Assembly: GCA_002633005.1 (NCBI GenBank)
Contig: NMRA01000171.1
Location: 666,669-730,668, forward strand
Direction of reading: 5' to 3'
DNA from: Phoronis australis
Taxonomy: Eukaryota; Phoronida; Phoronidae
Length of the DNA: 64,000 nucleotides
Below are positions 13,101-25,100 of this stretch, in pieces. Positions within the stretch are counted from its first letter, which is position 1. The number at the start of each line of letters is the position of its first letter. The notes below the pieces were generated by a model that made no database searches, had not been told where the DNA came from, and was given only the letters and a program-made list of their open reading frames with translations. Position numbers and translations under genes: made by a program.

Positions 13101-16100
13101 GATGAGATGGATAGCTTGTCCCCGATCATGTCTTGTCAGGTGCATGTCATCAGTAGCTTTGTGAACTAATGCGAGTGGGCACTTAAGATTTCAACAGTTC
13201 TTAATTACAATAGGATGAACTGTTGATTTGAAGATGTTGTGACTGTTCAGTTTGTATGTTGGAGAACCTAATCCTCTCTTACAATTGTCTGGGATGTACT
13301 TGTGCTGTCTTTTAATACCAAAGCATGATGACTGTATAGACACATCCAGAAATTCCGTAGCGCCCTTTCTCATTCTGTGATATTTACCCACGATGCTGTG
13401 CTCCGCCTGTCATACTGTTGTTGGTGCTAATCGCCATTTTAAAACAAAGTTATTTTGCCACTTGTCATTCTAGTGCTAGTTAGGTTTGACTGTTTCACAG
13501 TGAATTACAGCGATGACATCAGAAAATCGGTTACAAGCTAAATGGAGTGCAATTCGTCGTTCTTTTCGTGTCCTTCTCATCTTAGAAATATTTAGCGGGC
13601 TTACGTATCGTAAACTTGGCCAAGTCATACATTGCGTTTGTTAACTCTGTGAAAGAACAGAGTTGAATTTGGGTTATGGCTATTAGAACCACATTTTGCT
13701 CAGACATGTATAGTGAGATATAGAAATAGTGTTACTTGGCACCTCGTCGTCGCTTTCAACTGACATAAATGTGAATGAATCACGGTTCCTTGTCTTGTGT
13801 AAACACTAATTTGTGAATTGTTTGTGTGTCCACAGATTGCTGACTTGGCCAATGAAGACACTCCCCAGTTATACAGTGTATGTGGGCGCGGACCTCGCAG
13901 CACACTTCGGGTTCTAAGACACGGTCTTGAGGTGTCTGAGATGGCTGTGTCAGAACTGCCCGGTAATCCCAATGCTGTGTGGACTGTCAGAAGGAATGTG
14001 GAAGGTATGTTGATTATGTGAGGCTGCACAGTCCGTAATTTAGAGTGAATGAGCGAGCAAAGAAAAGTGAGAAAATAGCGCTGCATTGCTACTGATTTTA
14101 CTAGTGGCTGGATGCCATACAACATTGAGGTGGTTTCTTAAGATTTACAACTTTCTGTAAATTCATTTGGAGTTTTCAAGCGCATGTGTCTGAGGTACTG
14201 ATGTGAAGCAGTTGATTTCTAAATACCATTGTGTTGTCTTAACTTGAGCTGAACTGTGTTATGTTGACATAGTTGCAGATTTCTACCGGGTGTCGAGAGA
14301 TGCTTCCTAACTGTTCACTTCAATTACAGGTTTTCTGTGTGTTTTGTTTGCAGAACAAGAGAACTGCAGTGATACTGATCTTGTAGTAAAGAATCGGCAG
14401 CTGCCGTTGATTAGCCAGATGTCCAGTATGAGGCTTTTCAAGATATTAATATAGAAATTTTATTTCAGCATGTACAGCTCAATGTTAATCTGTTGTGTCG
14501 TCTGTCTTCATACATGGCCAAAACTCACCAAAACCTGAAGTGTTGATTTGGTCTTTCTGTATTTCAAAAAGAAAATGCGTTTCTTGTGAGGTCCAAGATT
14601 TTTTAGGCAAACATCATTTATTGATTCATTTGTGTAAAACTGATCAGCAATCGTTTATAAACAGAATGCACTCTTTCTGTGACTGTTCTGGGGTGACTTT
14701 ATTGCAGTCATAATAAAGCTGTTTTTGATGAGTTTTGGAAATGTATGTGAGAAATCTGTCCTTGTATTGTTAGTGCACTATTATCCAACAGTCAAAACTA
14801 GTACTAATCTTTGCGGGTGTTTGGTCCATATGCCGACACCAAGCATTCTTTTCTATTTGCAGGATGATGTTGGCCTCTGGTAGTGCTAATGGTGTGGAGT
14901 CACGGCTGGAGCTCCTGAAAGTAGGCGGAGTCTACACAACTACCTGTACTTACTAGTTCTTTTACTCACCTCAAATTCTTGGGCTAAATTTGTATTTAAC
15001 GGTTTAGTGTTTTACTTAGTGTGCAGATTTAGCTCTTGCTGTTCTGTAATTGGTAAGTCAGTAACTATTACTTGCATGTGTCTTGTGTGCTTGTCGGGAA
15101 GAAAACATTTCAAGTGTTCAAGGCTCCAGTGGTTAGATCAACACATTTATGGGTAGAAACATTGTCAAGAAGTGGAGAAGAAAGAGGGCGCCAGAGTGCG
15201 GCATGAAAACGACATTTCAATATTAATCTGATACCTTCAGGTACAATAGTAGATCAAGAGCAAAATATAACAAAATATTCACTTCTCATGACACTGCGTG
15301 GCACAAGATATGCCAAGCAAAAACACTACCACAACTCCATGTAATATCAAGATGTTTTCATGCTGCACTCTGAGGTCGTTTTTTTCCACTTCTAATTTGG
15401 CCAGAAACTAATATTGTGTACAAGTCTACCTAGAATAGTATGGGATATGGGATTGTCTAATTGAGAAAACATGTAAAAGACATTACCTTGTCTGGCATGA
15501 TTCCTCTTTGATTTCATTTCCTAAAGTTAACTGTTGTACTCTGAACAGTCTAATAATTCAACTGAACTTTTTCCGTACAATTTCAATGTACACATACTCC
15601 AGGTTTCATTTGAAATGCCGTCTTCCCAATGACACACCTACACTGGCACACCTGCCTCTAGTGATGTATACCATGTAAACTTACGTGTGGGCTGTTTGCA
15701 GAGGACTACGATGCCTACATTGTCGTGTCATTCGTCAACGCCACCCTCGTACTGTCCATTGGTGAGACCGTAGAAGAGGTGACAGACTCTGGCTTCCTTG
15801 GTACCACGCCCACACTCTCCTGCTCCCAACTTGGTGATGATGCTCTAGTGCAGGTGAGATAGTCTGCATGGATCAGTTGAACCAACCTGTTTCTGCACCG
15901 TAATAAGTTAGATGCAGCTTGTTACTCCTTTCCCTGGTGACTTATGATGATAAATGTTTTGTGTAGTGAAATATTAATGTAAAGATATACAGAATATCAA
16001 TGTTGGTTATGTGCTAGTTTATGGTTATCCTGTGCTCATGAAAAAGCAAAAAAATATAGTATCAAAACAAATAATCTGTGTTTTGATTGATACCCTTAAA

Positions 16101-19100
16101 AATGGGACTGGTATATTTTGTATTAAATTTTCTATAACGAGAAAAAACCTGTGTGAAGTTGATCTGAAGTTGGCAAAGTTTGTACTTTACATTGTGATCA
16201 CTGCCAAGTTGTAATGGTCAGTCAACTTGTATTGTGCAGTCGTGGTTTTGACAACAAAAAGTTACTGAACAGCAATGAATGAAGTTATTGTTTCATTTGC
16301 ATATTATGACATGAACAAGTCACTGATCTTTGTAAGTTTGGTTCATTGGTAGTGTTTGGTAGAGTTATTGAACAAGTTTCAGTATGGAAGAGATGGTATT
16401 GATGTCATGCTGACTTTCAAATTCTGGTACCAACCTGTATTATGTATATTGTACTTACTACATCAGTCTTCTTAAAGAGTGTCATTGTACAAACGACTAG
16501 CCAACGAATGTTTTTACTGAATGGCAACTTTAACAAATTTGTTGTGTGCATGTGTTTGTCGCAGCCCAGCTCCATAGTAGTTGTCCCCATCGATACTGTG
16601 GCGTTACTAACTGCGTAGACTAACGAAGTGCTGCTATATCACGCGCTGTGTTGGTCGGTGTGTGGTACGAAGCATTCCAACACATATTAGTTGGTTTAGC
16701 TACAATTGGTGTGTTGGAATTTTGGAAAACATTACAACTTTGTATTACGTATTGTTGATTTTTGAGCATATCTGTAAGTTTGTAATTTGTGAATGCAGAA
16801 CTAGCTGTACATTCCATGCCATTTACATTTGAGTTCAGTGACGGGGCGTGTGATGTTGTAGGCAAATGCTGTAGCAGTGGTTAGCTGGCTGTGTAAGAAA
16901 GGTGATGTGACTACAGCCTTAGTGAAGTGAGACGATCATTGCTCACGGTTACTTTGTTGTTTACAGATCTACCCTGACGGTATCCGCCATATTCGTTCAG
17001 ACAAACGTGTCAATGAGTGGAAAACACCAGGCAAGAAGACCATCGTCAAGTGTGCCGTCAACCAGCGTCAGGTGGTCATAGCATTGACTGGCGGAGAGCT
17101 GGTATACTTTGAGATGGACCCCGTAAGTCAACTCATTCGCAACTTGACTGTGTATCACAGCCCAGCTCCATATCAGTTGTCTTGATCGATATTGGAAGTG
17201 TTTCTGTCTACGGAGACTAATGAGATGTTAGGTGCCTATTTCACTTAAGTTGCTGTGTGATGCTGAGCCTAACGATTCTACCGTGGTTTTCAAAATAAAT
17301 TGGACAGCATCGAAATTGATCGTGTTCAGTTTTTCAACTTCCATTCATAACAAAATTGATCGTGTTCAGTTTTTGAACTTCCATTCATAACGAAATTGAT
17401 CGTGTTTAGTTTTTCAACTTCCATTCATAACGAAATTGATCGTGTTCAGTTTTTCAACTTCCATTCATAACAGAATGTTTCTTTGCAGTTTGATTTTGTA
17501 TAAAATAATCAAATTTTGTGGTTGTACATCCTAGACTGGCCAGCTGAATGAGTATACAGAACGTAAAGAGATGTCCACCGACATCATCTGCATGGCTTTA
17601 GGGCGGGTGCCAGCCGGGGAGCAGAGGTCAAGGTTTTTGGCCGTTGGTCTGTCCGATAACACAGTGCGGATCATTTCGCTGGACCCTTCGGTGAGTTCTC
17701 CGTGTTTCAGTTTGTGACCAACTCTCACCTTTGTTTTGCTAGTCGCATGAAATGTTTGAGCTCCTAAAATGTGAAAAGTTTTCCATGTCTCTGTCACAGA
17801 ATAAACTCTACTAGAATCCAGATACTCCTTTGAACATTTTTTGTTCAGTTACAATAGTACTGTTGATTAATAGACCTAGTTAAATTCTCGGCTTTCAATG
17901 TTGTGCCTCTTTATTTTCAAATGGCTATGGATTAACACCAGACAGATATAACTGTAGATGTATGATGACACCAGGCAGATATAACTGTAGATGTATGATG
18001 ACACCAGGCAGATATAACTGTAGATGTATGATGACCCCTTGCTCATCTGTATTTACAGGACTGCCTGTCCCCGTTGAGTATGCAGGCTTTGCCAGCCCCA
18101 CCGGAGTCCCTTTGTATTGTGGAGATGGGTGTGACTGAGTCTAGTACAGACACAGAGTCGAGTGGTGCTGGGGAGCTGTTTCTCAACATTGGTCTACAGG
18201 TAGGGAAAGGCTTTTGAGTCAAAACAGATTTTCCCCCTATGGTCCTTACTGTAGAAACAATCAGCTTAATGTTGATTGTTGGAAGCCAAGATGAGCAAGA
18301 TTTGTTAGCATTGCAAATGAATTACGACTTGGAAAAAGTTTACTGGTGATATGTCATGTAAAACAGTTCGCTGCCTGAATGCTTAGTGCTTAGTTTTTCC
18401 AGGGCATCTTCCACTGGAAGATGATAATGTGCCTTGTCCATTTGCTATTCGCATTCCAATGAGTTGAACTGACCACCAACTCACATGTCAGTCTGTCAAT
18501 ACAACTCCATGCGATGACTTCTACACACTATTTAGAAGTCTTCTCGAAATCTTGACACTACTTTGGCTTGCAAAAATACACCATCATTTTTTGAAAATCT
18601 GTCAGACCTAAATTGTCCAAAAATATTATAAATTTACCAAAGCATTCAATCCCTGTAAACAAATAAAAGATGCGAATGATCCTGTCAGTTGGGTGTTAAC
18701 TGCATGTCATGGTTGTCCAGAGGGTTAAAAGGGCCGTAGCTCATGGTTGCCCAGAGGGTTAAAATGGCTGTAGCTCATGATTGCTCAGAGAGTTAAAATG
18801 GCCGTATGTCACTCTTGTGGTAGGTATTAACCTGAATCAAGCCAAAAAGTAGTTTCGAGATGTCAATGTTACAAGGTGCAGACTCCAAGACCTTACATGT
18901 TGTGTCTATCAGGGCTTGGAATTTTCCTCTTTTAAGAAGATTTCCTCTGTTTTGGTTTCGATTTCCTCTTTGATTTCCAGTTCACTCCTTTGTCTCTTTT
19001 TTATCATTATTTTGCCTTCATGCAAAAACTGTTATTTCAGTTAAATTTTACAAGATGAAAAATATTTCTATCACACAAGCCTATTTAATAGTGGAACGAT

Positions 19101-22100
19101 ACATCACCTGGAAAATTTTCCTCTTTTTTGTTATTGGTCATATTCCAAGCCCTGGTCTGACACTAATAATGGAAGTCCTATTACCTTGTTTTTCGTTGTT
19201 TTTGAGATGTTGATTTCATAATCATGGTGTGCAGTGTGATTTAGTCGTAAGGATGGTGGGAGTTTGCCAGTTTGAAGTATGGCAGTCTAATGGGCAAACT
19301 GTTGTCTTTAAAGTGGTATGTGTATCGCAGCCCAGCTCCACAGTTATTGTTCCCATCGATACTGTGGCGTTACTAACTGCGTAGACTAACGAAGTGCTGC
19401 TATATCACGCGCCCTGTTGGTTGGTGTGTGGTACGAAGCATTCCAACACTGTTTACATTTTAATGGAAATTTTGATTTTACTTTGTGATTTGTTTTCATT
19501 CGTGGTGTTTTGATTGTTGTAGAATGGTGTACTGTTGAGGACCCTGCTCGACACAGTGACCGGGGATTTGTCTGACACAAGAACACGCTACTTGGGCTCA
19601 CGACCAGTCAAGCTGTTTAGAATTACAATGCAAGGCTCAGAAGCTGTAAGTATACCTGTCTTGCTATGGCTTGACCTTTTCGTTAATCTGTCTATGAGGC
19701 AAGTAAACTACAAAATTTACTTGCCAGAAGGAAAAACGTGCTTGGCTTGAGTTGTAAAGTCTTTAAGTCAACAATCGCCTTAGTAGACATTTGCAAGTTC
19801 TGTTGTGTGCCACTTCATCTGGATACAAAAATTCACTGTTCAAATCAACTAGCCTGCTCCTTTTGTTAAACATTTTGTCAGCAATACATCTTCTGTGATT
19901 AAAATTCTCGAGAAAGGAAGCACTTGTATTTAGTTTTGACTTGCAGCATCATCAGATTTAATAGTCTCTACTATCTCTTAATTGTTTCTTTATGTCTTGT
20001 ACAATTAGTTGACCTTCATGTAAAACTACTCACAATAAACCCTATTCCTCTTGCTGTGAAACAGAGTTGATAATGAACCTACTGACCAGTTAGATAATGA
20101 ATAACTTTTTCTAAGCACTGATTGAACTTCCGTTGTGAAGTGAATTACACTCTTAATAAAGTGGACTTTTTGTAGTTGTCGTCCTTCGCTGCAGGTCATG
20201 ATTGTTGTGTGGTCACAATTACTTTTATGAAAATGTTCCACTGAACGAGCACTATCCAGAGGCGATGTTATATTAGGTGTGATTTAACTTCTGGTTGTAG
20301 ATCCTGGCTATGTCCAGTCGTTCCTGGTTGAGTTACTGGTACCAGAACCGTTTCCATCTGACACCGCTTTCATACGAGACACTGGAGTACGCGTCGGGCT
20401 TTGCTTCTGAACAGTGTCCTGAGGGCATTGTGGCTATCTCCACCAACACACTCAGGTATGGTCAGCACATGAGAGCTATCCAGGCAGAATAAGTGAAAAT
20501 ATCACCCAGACATTTCTCTTAAGAGATTTTTGAAAGATAGCGACTAACTGAGTAATTTTAGTTAATTTGTGTCTTAGGTTTGTTTGTGTTACTTAAAGAT
20601 GTATTTGCAGGAATTAAATGACAATGCTATTTGAACATCATCTAAGTTAAACAAAGTGTTGTGTTCACTGACAATGTGTAAACGTGAAAAAAATTCCTGC
20701 AAATAAGTGACCTTTGCACTAATGACGTACCTTGGGGTCTCACTTACCTCGTATCATGCAGTGCTATTCCCCAACACCACGGCACAATACTTAATGGATA
20801 GGGTTGAATGATTTAGGGCGGATTGTTTTGGACACAAAACTTGTTCTTAAAAACTTGGCAATTTTCAATGTACTTCATATTCACACTGTCGCTGTTTCTA
20901 ATTTGAGCAAGCAGTCTCAGAGATGAGGAATTGGCGTACAAGTTCCACTTTAAGATTGGCTGCTAGAACTCTATGGAGAATCAGCTACATTTAGTTACTT
21001 CAGTGTTCTTCTTGGCTTAAGTAGTCAACTATGTATCAGATGTGCCTTTCCCATCACCAACATGTGTTCAAACCATTAATAAACTACAGTAAGGTCACTG
21101 TGCGGAATTCAAGGTGTTATCAGTTGTCACTCACTCATTGCAGGATTCTTGCCTTGGAGAAGTTAGGTGCAGTCTTCAATCAGGTGTCCACCAGCCTCCA
21201 GTACACTCCCCGCAAGTTTGTCATCCACCCCGAATCCAATAACCTGGTCGTCATAGAGACGGATCACAACAGTTACACGGAGGAGACCAAGCAGCAACGA
21301 AAAGAACAAATGGCCGAGGTGAGCAGTACTGATAAGACTTAGTTAGGAAACGAATAGAAACAATGTTTGGCCATTCCGTCAATGTGAATTACTATTAATG
21401 GTGGAAGTCACTGACTTTCTGCTGGCGTTGTAGTATGGAAATGATGTTTCTCAATCCGTGTTTCACCTGATGTCTACGTGATTATTATGTTTTTTGAGCT
21501 GATCCATACTATTCATAAATTGTACTAAACAATTCCAGTGTCGACATGAACTCATTTTGTCAGTCTGTTACGTCTATCCTGTCTTGGAAACTCGTGATTA
21601 GTGGTCCAACAATTATACTCTGAATTCACGTGACAGGAAATGGTGGAAGCGGCTGGTGAAGAGGAGCAGGAGCTCGCCGCAGAGATGGCGGCGGCGTTTC
21701 TTAACGAGAACCTGCCAGAGAACGTGTTCGGCTCTCCCAAGGCAGGTCCTGGCATGTGGGCGTCGGTCATCCGCGTGGTCAACCCCATCAATGGACAGAC
21801 GTTGGAGAAGATCTCCCTGGACCAGAATGAGTCGGCACACAGGTAGGGGGCGCCAAATGCGACTTAGCAAAAATCTCAGGTCGCCAACTGAAATCTTAGG
21901 TTGCCAGTGCTGACGTTGAATCATTTAAAAAATACAAACAGGTCATGCCATACTCAGCTATCAGAAAATTACGCATACCTCTTCAATTTGTCCTCGTAAA
22001 AAATCTGCACTTAATCTCTAACTCAATTCCTGCTGTCAATGGGCAGACTATCGCATACACTGGAGACACGTGTTTCATGGTTCCATTTTTGCCCAACAAT

Positions 22101-25100
22101 TTTAACTTCGTTTACTTCCTGTTGTAACCGAAGAGCGTGTTTGATGTTTGTCGACTGCTGAGGGTGGCAAGTGCACTGATTTCATAAAATAAACGGAGTA
22201 GTTGTGAACCAGAGGTATTCAATCTAGGAACACTGTTAGTAATTTAAAGTTTGGAAGTCAACAAAAACTTTTGAGACGAATTTTGGGGAATTGTTGTCTG
22301 ACTCGCAGTAGCAACCTTGTGGCAACATGCCAAACACATTCTGAAGTTGCAGTGAAGATAATTATACATTTGATCTTTTTTATCAACAGTTTCGGAATTG
22401 CACCAAATGTACTCTTTTTCAGCCATTCGCAAAGTGTGCTCACAAAAACGCTAAATTTTTCTCATTTTTAGGTTTCTTAAAGTGTTTCTATGCTTTTGCA
22501 AATTTTGATTTGGTTTTTTAAAATTAAATGTATTAGAATACTGGTTTTGATTTGTTCAGTAGTTTCCGATGTTTATTAAATTCTTTAGTCACGATGAAAC
22601 TGAAGAAAGTAATTGTTGCAGCCGATCTGACAGTGTAATGAGGTGCTTTTGTAATAAATGGTCAAGAATACTTTGAAATTGTCATTTTTAAATACTTGAA
22701 TTAATTGATGACCTTGACTTTCTGCAGTGCTGCTCTGAATTGGTTTCAACTATGTTCACCGTTGTCCTTACAGTATTGCTCTGGTCAGATTTGCCAACCG
22801 TGGCGACGATGCTTTTGTCCTCGTTGGCACGGCTCGTGACCTGGTGTTGAACCCGCGGTCGTGTGCTGGTGGCTTTGTGCATGTCTACCTATTGTCAAAA
22901 GATGGCGAAAAGTTGGAGTTCCTACACAAGACGGCCATCGAGGATGTGCCGATGGCCATGGCGGGCTTCCAGGGCCGTGTACTGATAGGAGTGGGCAAGC
23001 TGTTGAGGATCTACGACCTTGGCAAGAAGAAACTTCTGAGAAAGTGTGAAAACAAGGTGAGCCTAGTTTGTGCTGGTATTGGTGGAAGTTCGAGATAGGT
23101 CATTTGCTCGTGCAACAGTTTGTGAGATTGCCACATTTACATAGCGTAGTCGACAAACTGTCTTGCATAGACTCCTTCAGGTATGTTTTGGTTACAGCGG
23201 GTTCATATTGCTCATTGCAAGTGCATGTAAACCAATGCATTGTTCACGATGCATCTGTTTATCGCAGCCCAGCTCCACAGTTATTGTTCCCATCGATACT
23301 GTGGCGTTACTAACTGCGTAGACTAACGAAGTGCTGCTATATCACGCGCCCTGTTGGTTGGTGTGGTACGAAGCATTCCAACATTTCTGACGAAACAATT
23401 TTTAACTTGCTGATCCATAATGTTGTCAAAGACTTTATGTAAGGGTTGCCAGGATTCTGAGTGACGGTTTAACTGACCAGTCAGAATGCAGCATTCGTGA
23501 CACACCTTCATTTCTAAGCCGCCATTTCACCCGACAAACAACGTGTTGCCCAGTAAAACTTATTGTTTGTTTGTCGACATTGCGCAAGGGATGGATCTTG
23601 CGATAGGTCAATTGTTGCAACCAGTTACCAGTTTCATTCAAATTTGTTAAATGACAAACTCATATTTTCTTCACTGTGGTTTGTTATGTATGTAACAGAG
23701 CAAGTCTCCACTGAACATAAGAAATATGTATTTCCTCTCATCAGCATACGTTTCAGTTCAATTGCATATGACAACGATCAATTTTCATGATAGCAAAGGA
23801 AGGAAACACCCTTCCTCTAAGCCTGTCGCTAGCGAAGTGCCCGACACATACAGTCGCGCCCACATGCCCACGTAACAAAGGCGCACTGAGACGCAACAAA
23901 GACATTAGCATAAGAATAACTGAACATTTGCAACTAAATAAGAATAACAATAAAGTTACGAACGTCCCGTCCCGTCACATGTAGTGGACTTTTTGTCAGC
24001 TTTCAACTTGTAGTGCTGCAGCTGTTCCTGCAGTGTAATTTGCACCCACACTCAACATCGGACGAATCTATTTTTAGCACATTCCCAACTACGTCGTGGG
24101 CATCTATACTCAGGGCAACCGAATTGTGGTTTCGGATATACAGGACAGTTTCCATTTTGTGCGTTATAAGCGGCCCGAAAACCAGCTGATCATCTTCGCG
24201 GATGACACTAACACTCGTTGGATCACAGCTGCGTGTCTTCTGGACTACGACACCATGTGTGGTGCAGATAAATTTGGCAACATAGCAGTGGTGAGTGATG
24301 GAACAGCTCGGTTAGTTGAAGAACACAATGTGAAATAACAGAGTTTCTTAAAACGAGAATTCATGACGTTTGTTTCAGCTGAAGTACCAAGGTACTGCCA
24401 TTTCAGGTTTTTGGTTGTCTAACCTCAAGATTTTAGTATCCACATATTTCAGCAACTGGCAGTTTGTGAATATGAATTAATTATTAATGTAAGTTTTACA
24501 TTGTGTGAGAGCGGAACTGTATCTTTTATTTTAATTCTGTCATTCAGTTTAAATCACGGTAATACTTCAATAAAACCAATTCATTTGCTTATTCAGCCTT
24601 AGCGGTAATTTTAGTCGGCCACTGATCTCTATTACCCTGTATATGTTGCTACTTCAGACTGCTAACGAGAGTCAGAATTGATAAAAACATGGCTTCCTCG
24701 TGGTGGTTAAATTTGGACATGATGTTCCTCAATCCGTGTTTCACCTGAATTCACTGTGATTATGTTTTTTGAGCTGATCCTCGATACCACCATGGGTAGG
24801 GCAATTCGAATTCCTGAACTTTTTTACAAACCTCAGAAATTACTTTCACATTATATCCAGGTTCTCATTCCCTCTCCTGCATACATTCACTAGTAAGACT
24901 GAACTCGAAGAAGTAGGAAACACCTTTGTGCAATGCTTGATTGTCTGCCAGTAAAGCCTGGATTCGAACCCGAGTGAACCACACGATCTCTGAAACCGAA
25001 CCGGAGACCATGTCTTTGGTTCTTGGGCATGCAGATGGCTTACAGATCCAGCGATATTTTGTTGGAACTATTCTGTATTTTAAAAGTTCTTGTATTATTG

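Noticed and set aside
13325-13400. Perfect box C (ATGATGA) in SF3B3 intron 8
   Set aside because: No CTGA box D or terminal stem at a suitable distance.
14354-14456. Possible poison exon in SF3B3 intron 9
   Set aside because: GTTTGCAG is followed by a frame compatible with the previous exon ([18 protein letters not shown]...) that ends in a stop. No good donor pairs it with the next acceptor, and no similarity supports it.
14864-14918. Second exon-like stretch in the same intron (ATGATGTTGGCCTCTGG...)
   Set aside because: It has an acceptor and a GTAGGC donor, but its phase fits neither the upstream exon, the candidate above, nor the exon at 15702.
8185-23386. Reading the repeated intronic unit as a SINE
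   Set aside because: It has no Pol III boxes, no A-tail and no target duplications, while H box, ACA box, pocket spacing and paired substitutions all fit an H/ACA snoRNA.
24930-24980. B-box-like GGTTCGAATCC on the minus strand
   Set aside because: No A box at the right distance and no tRNA fold.
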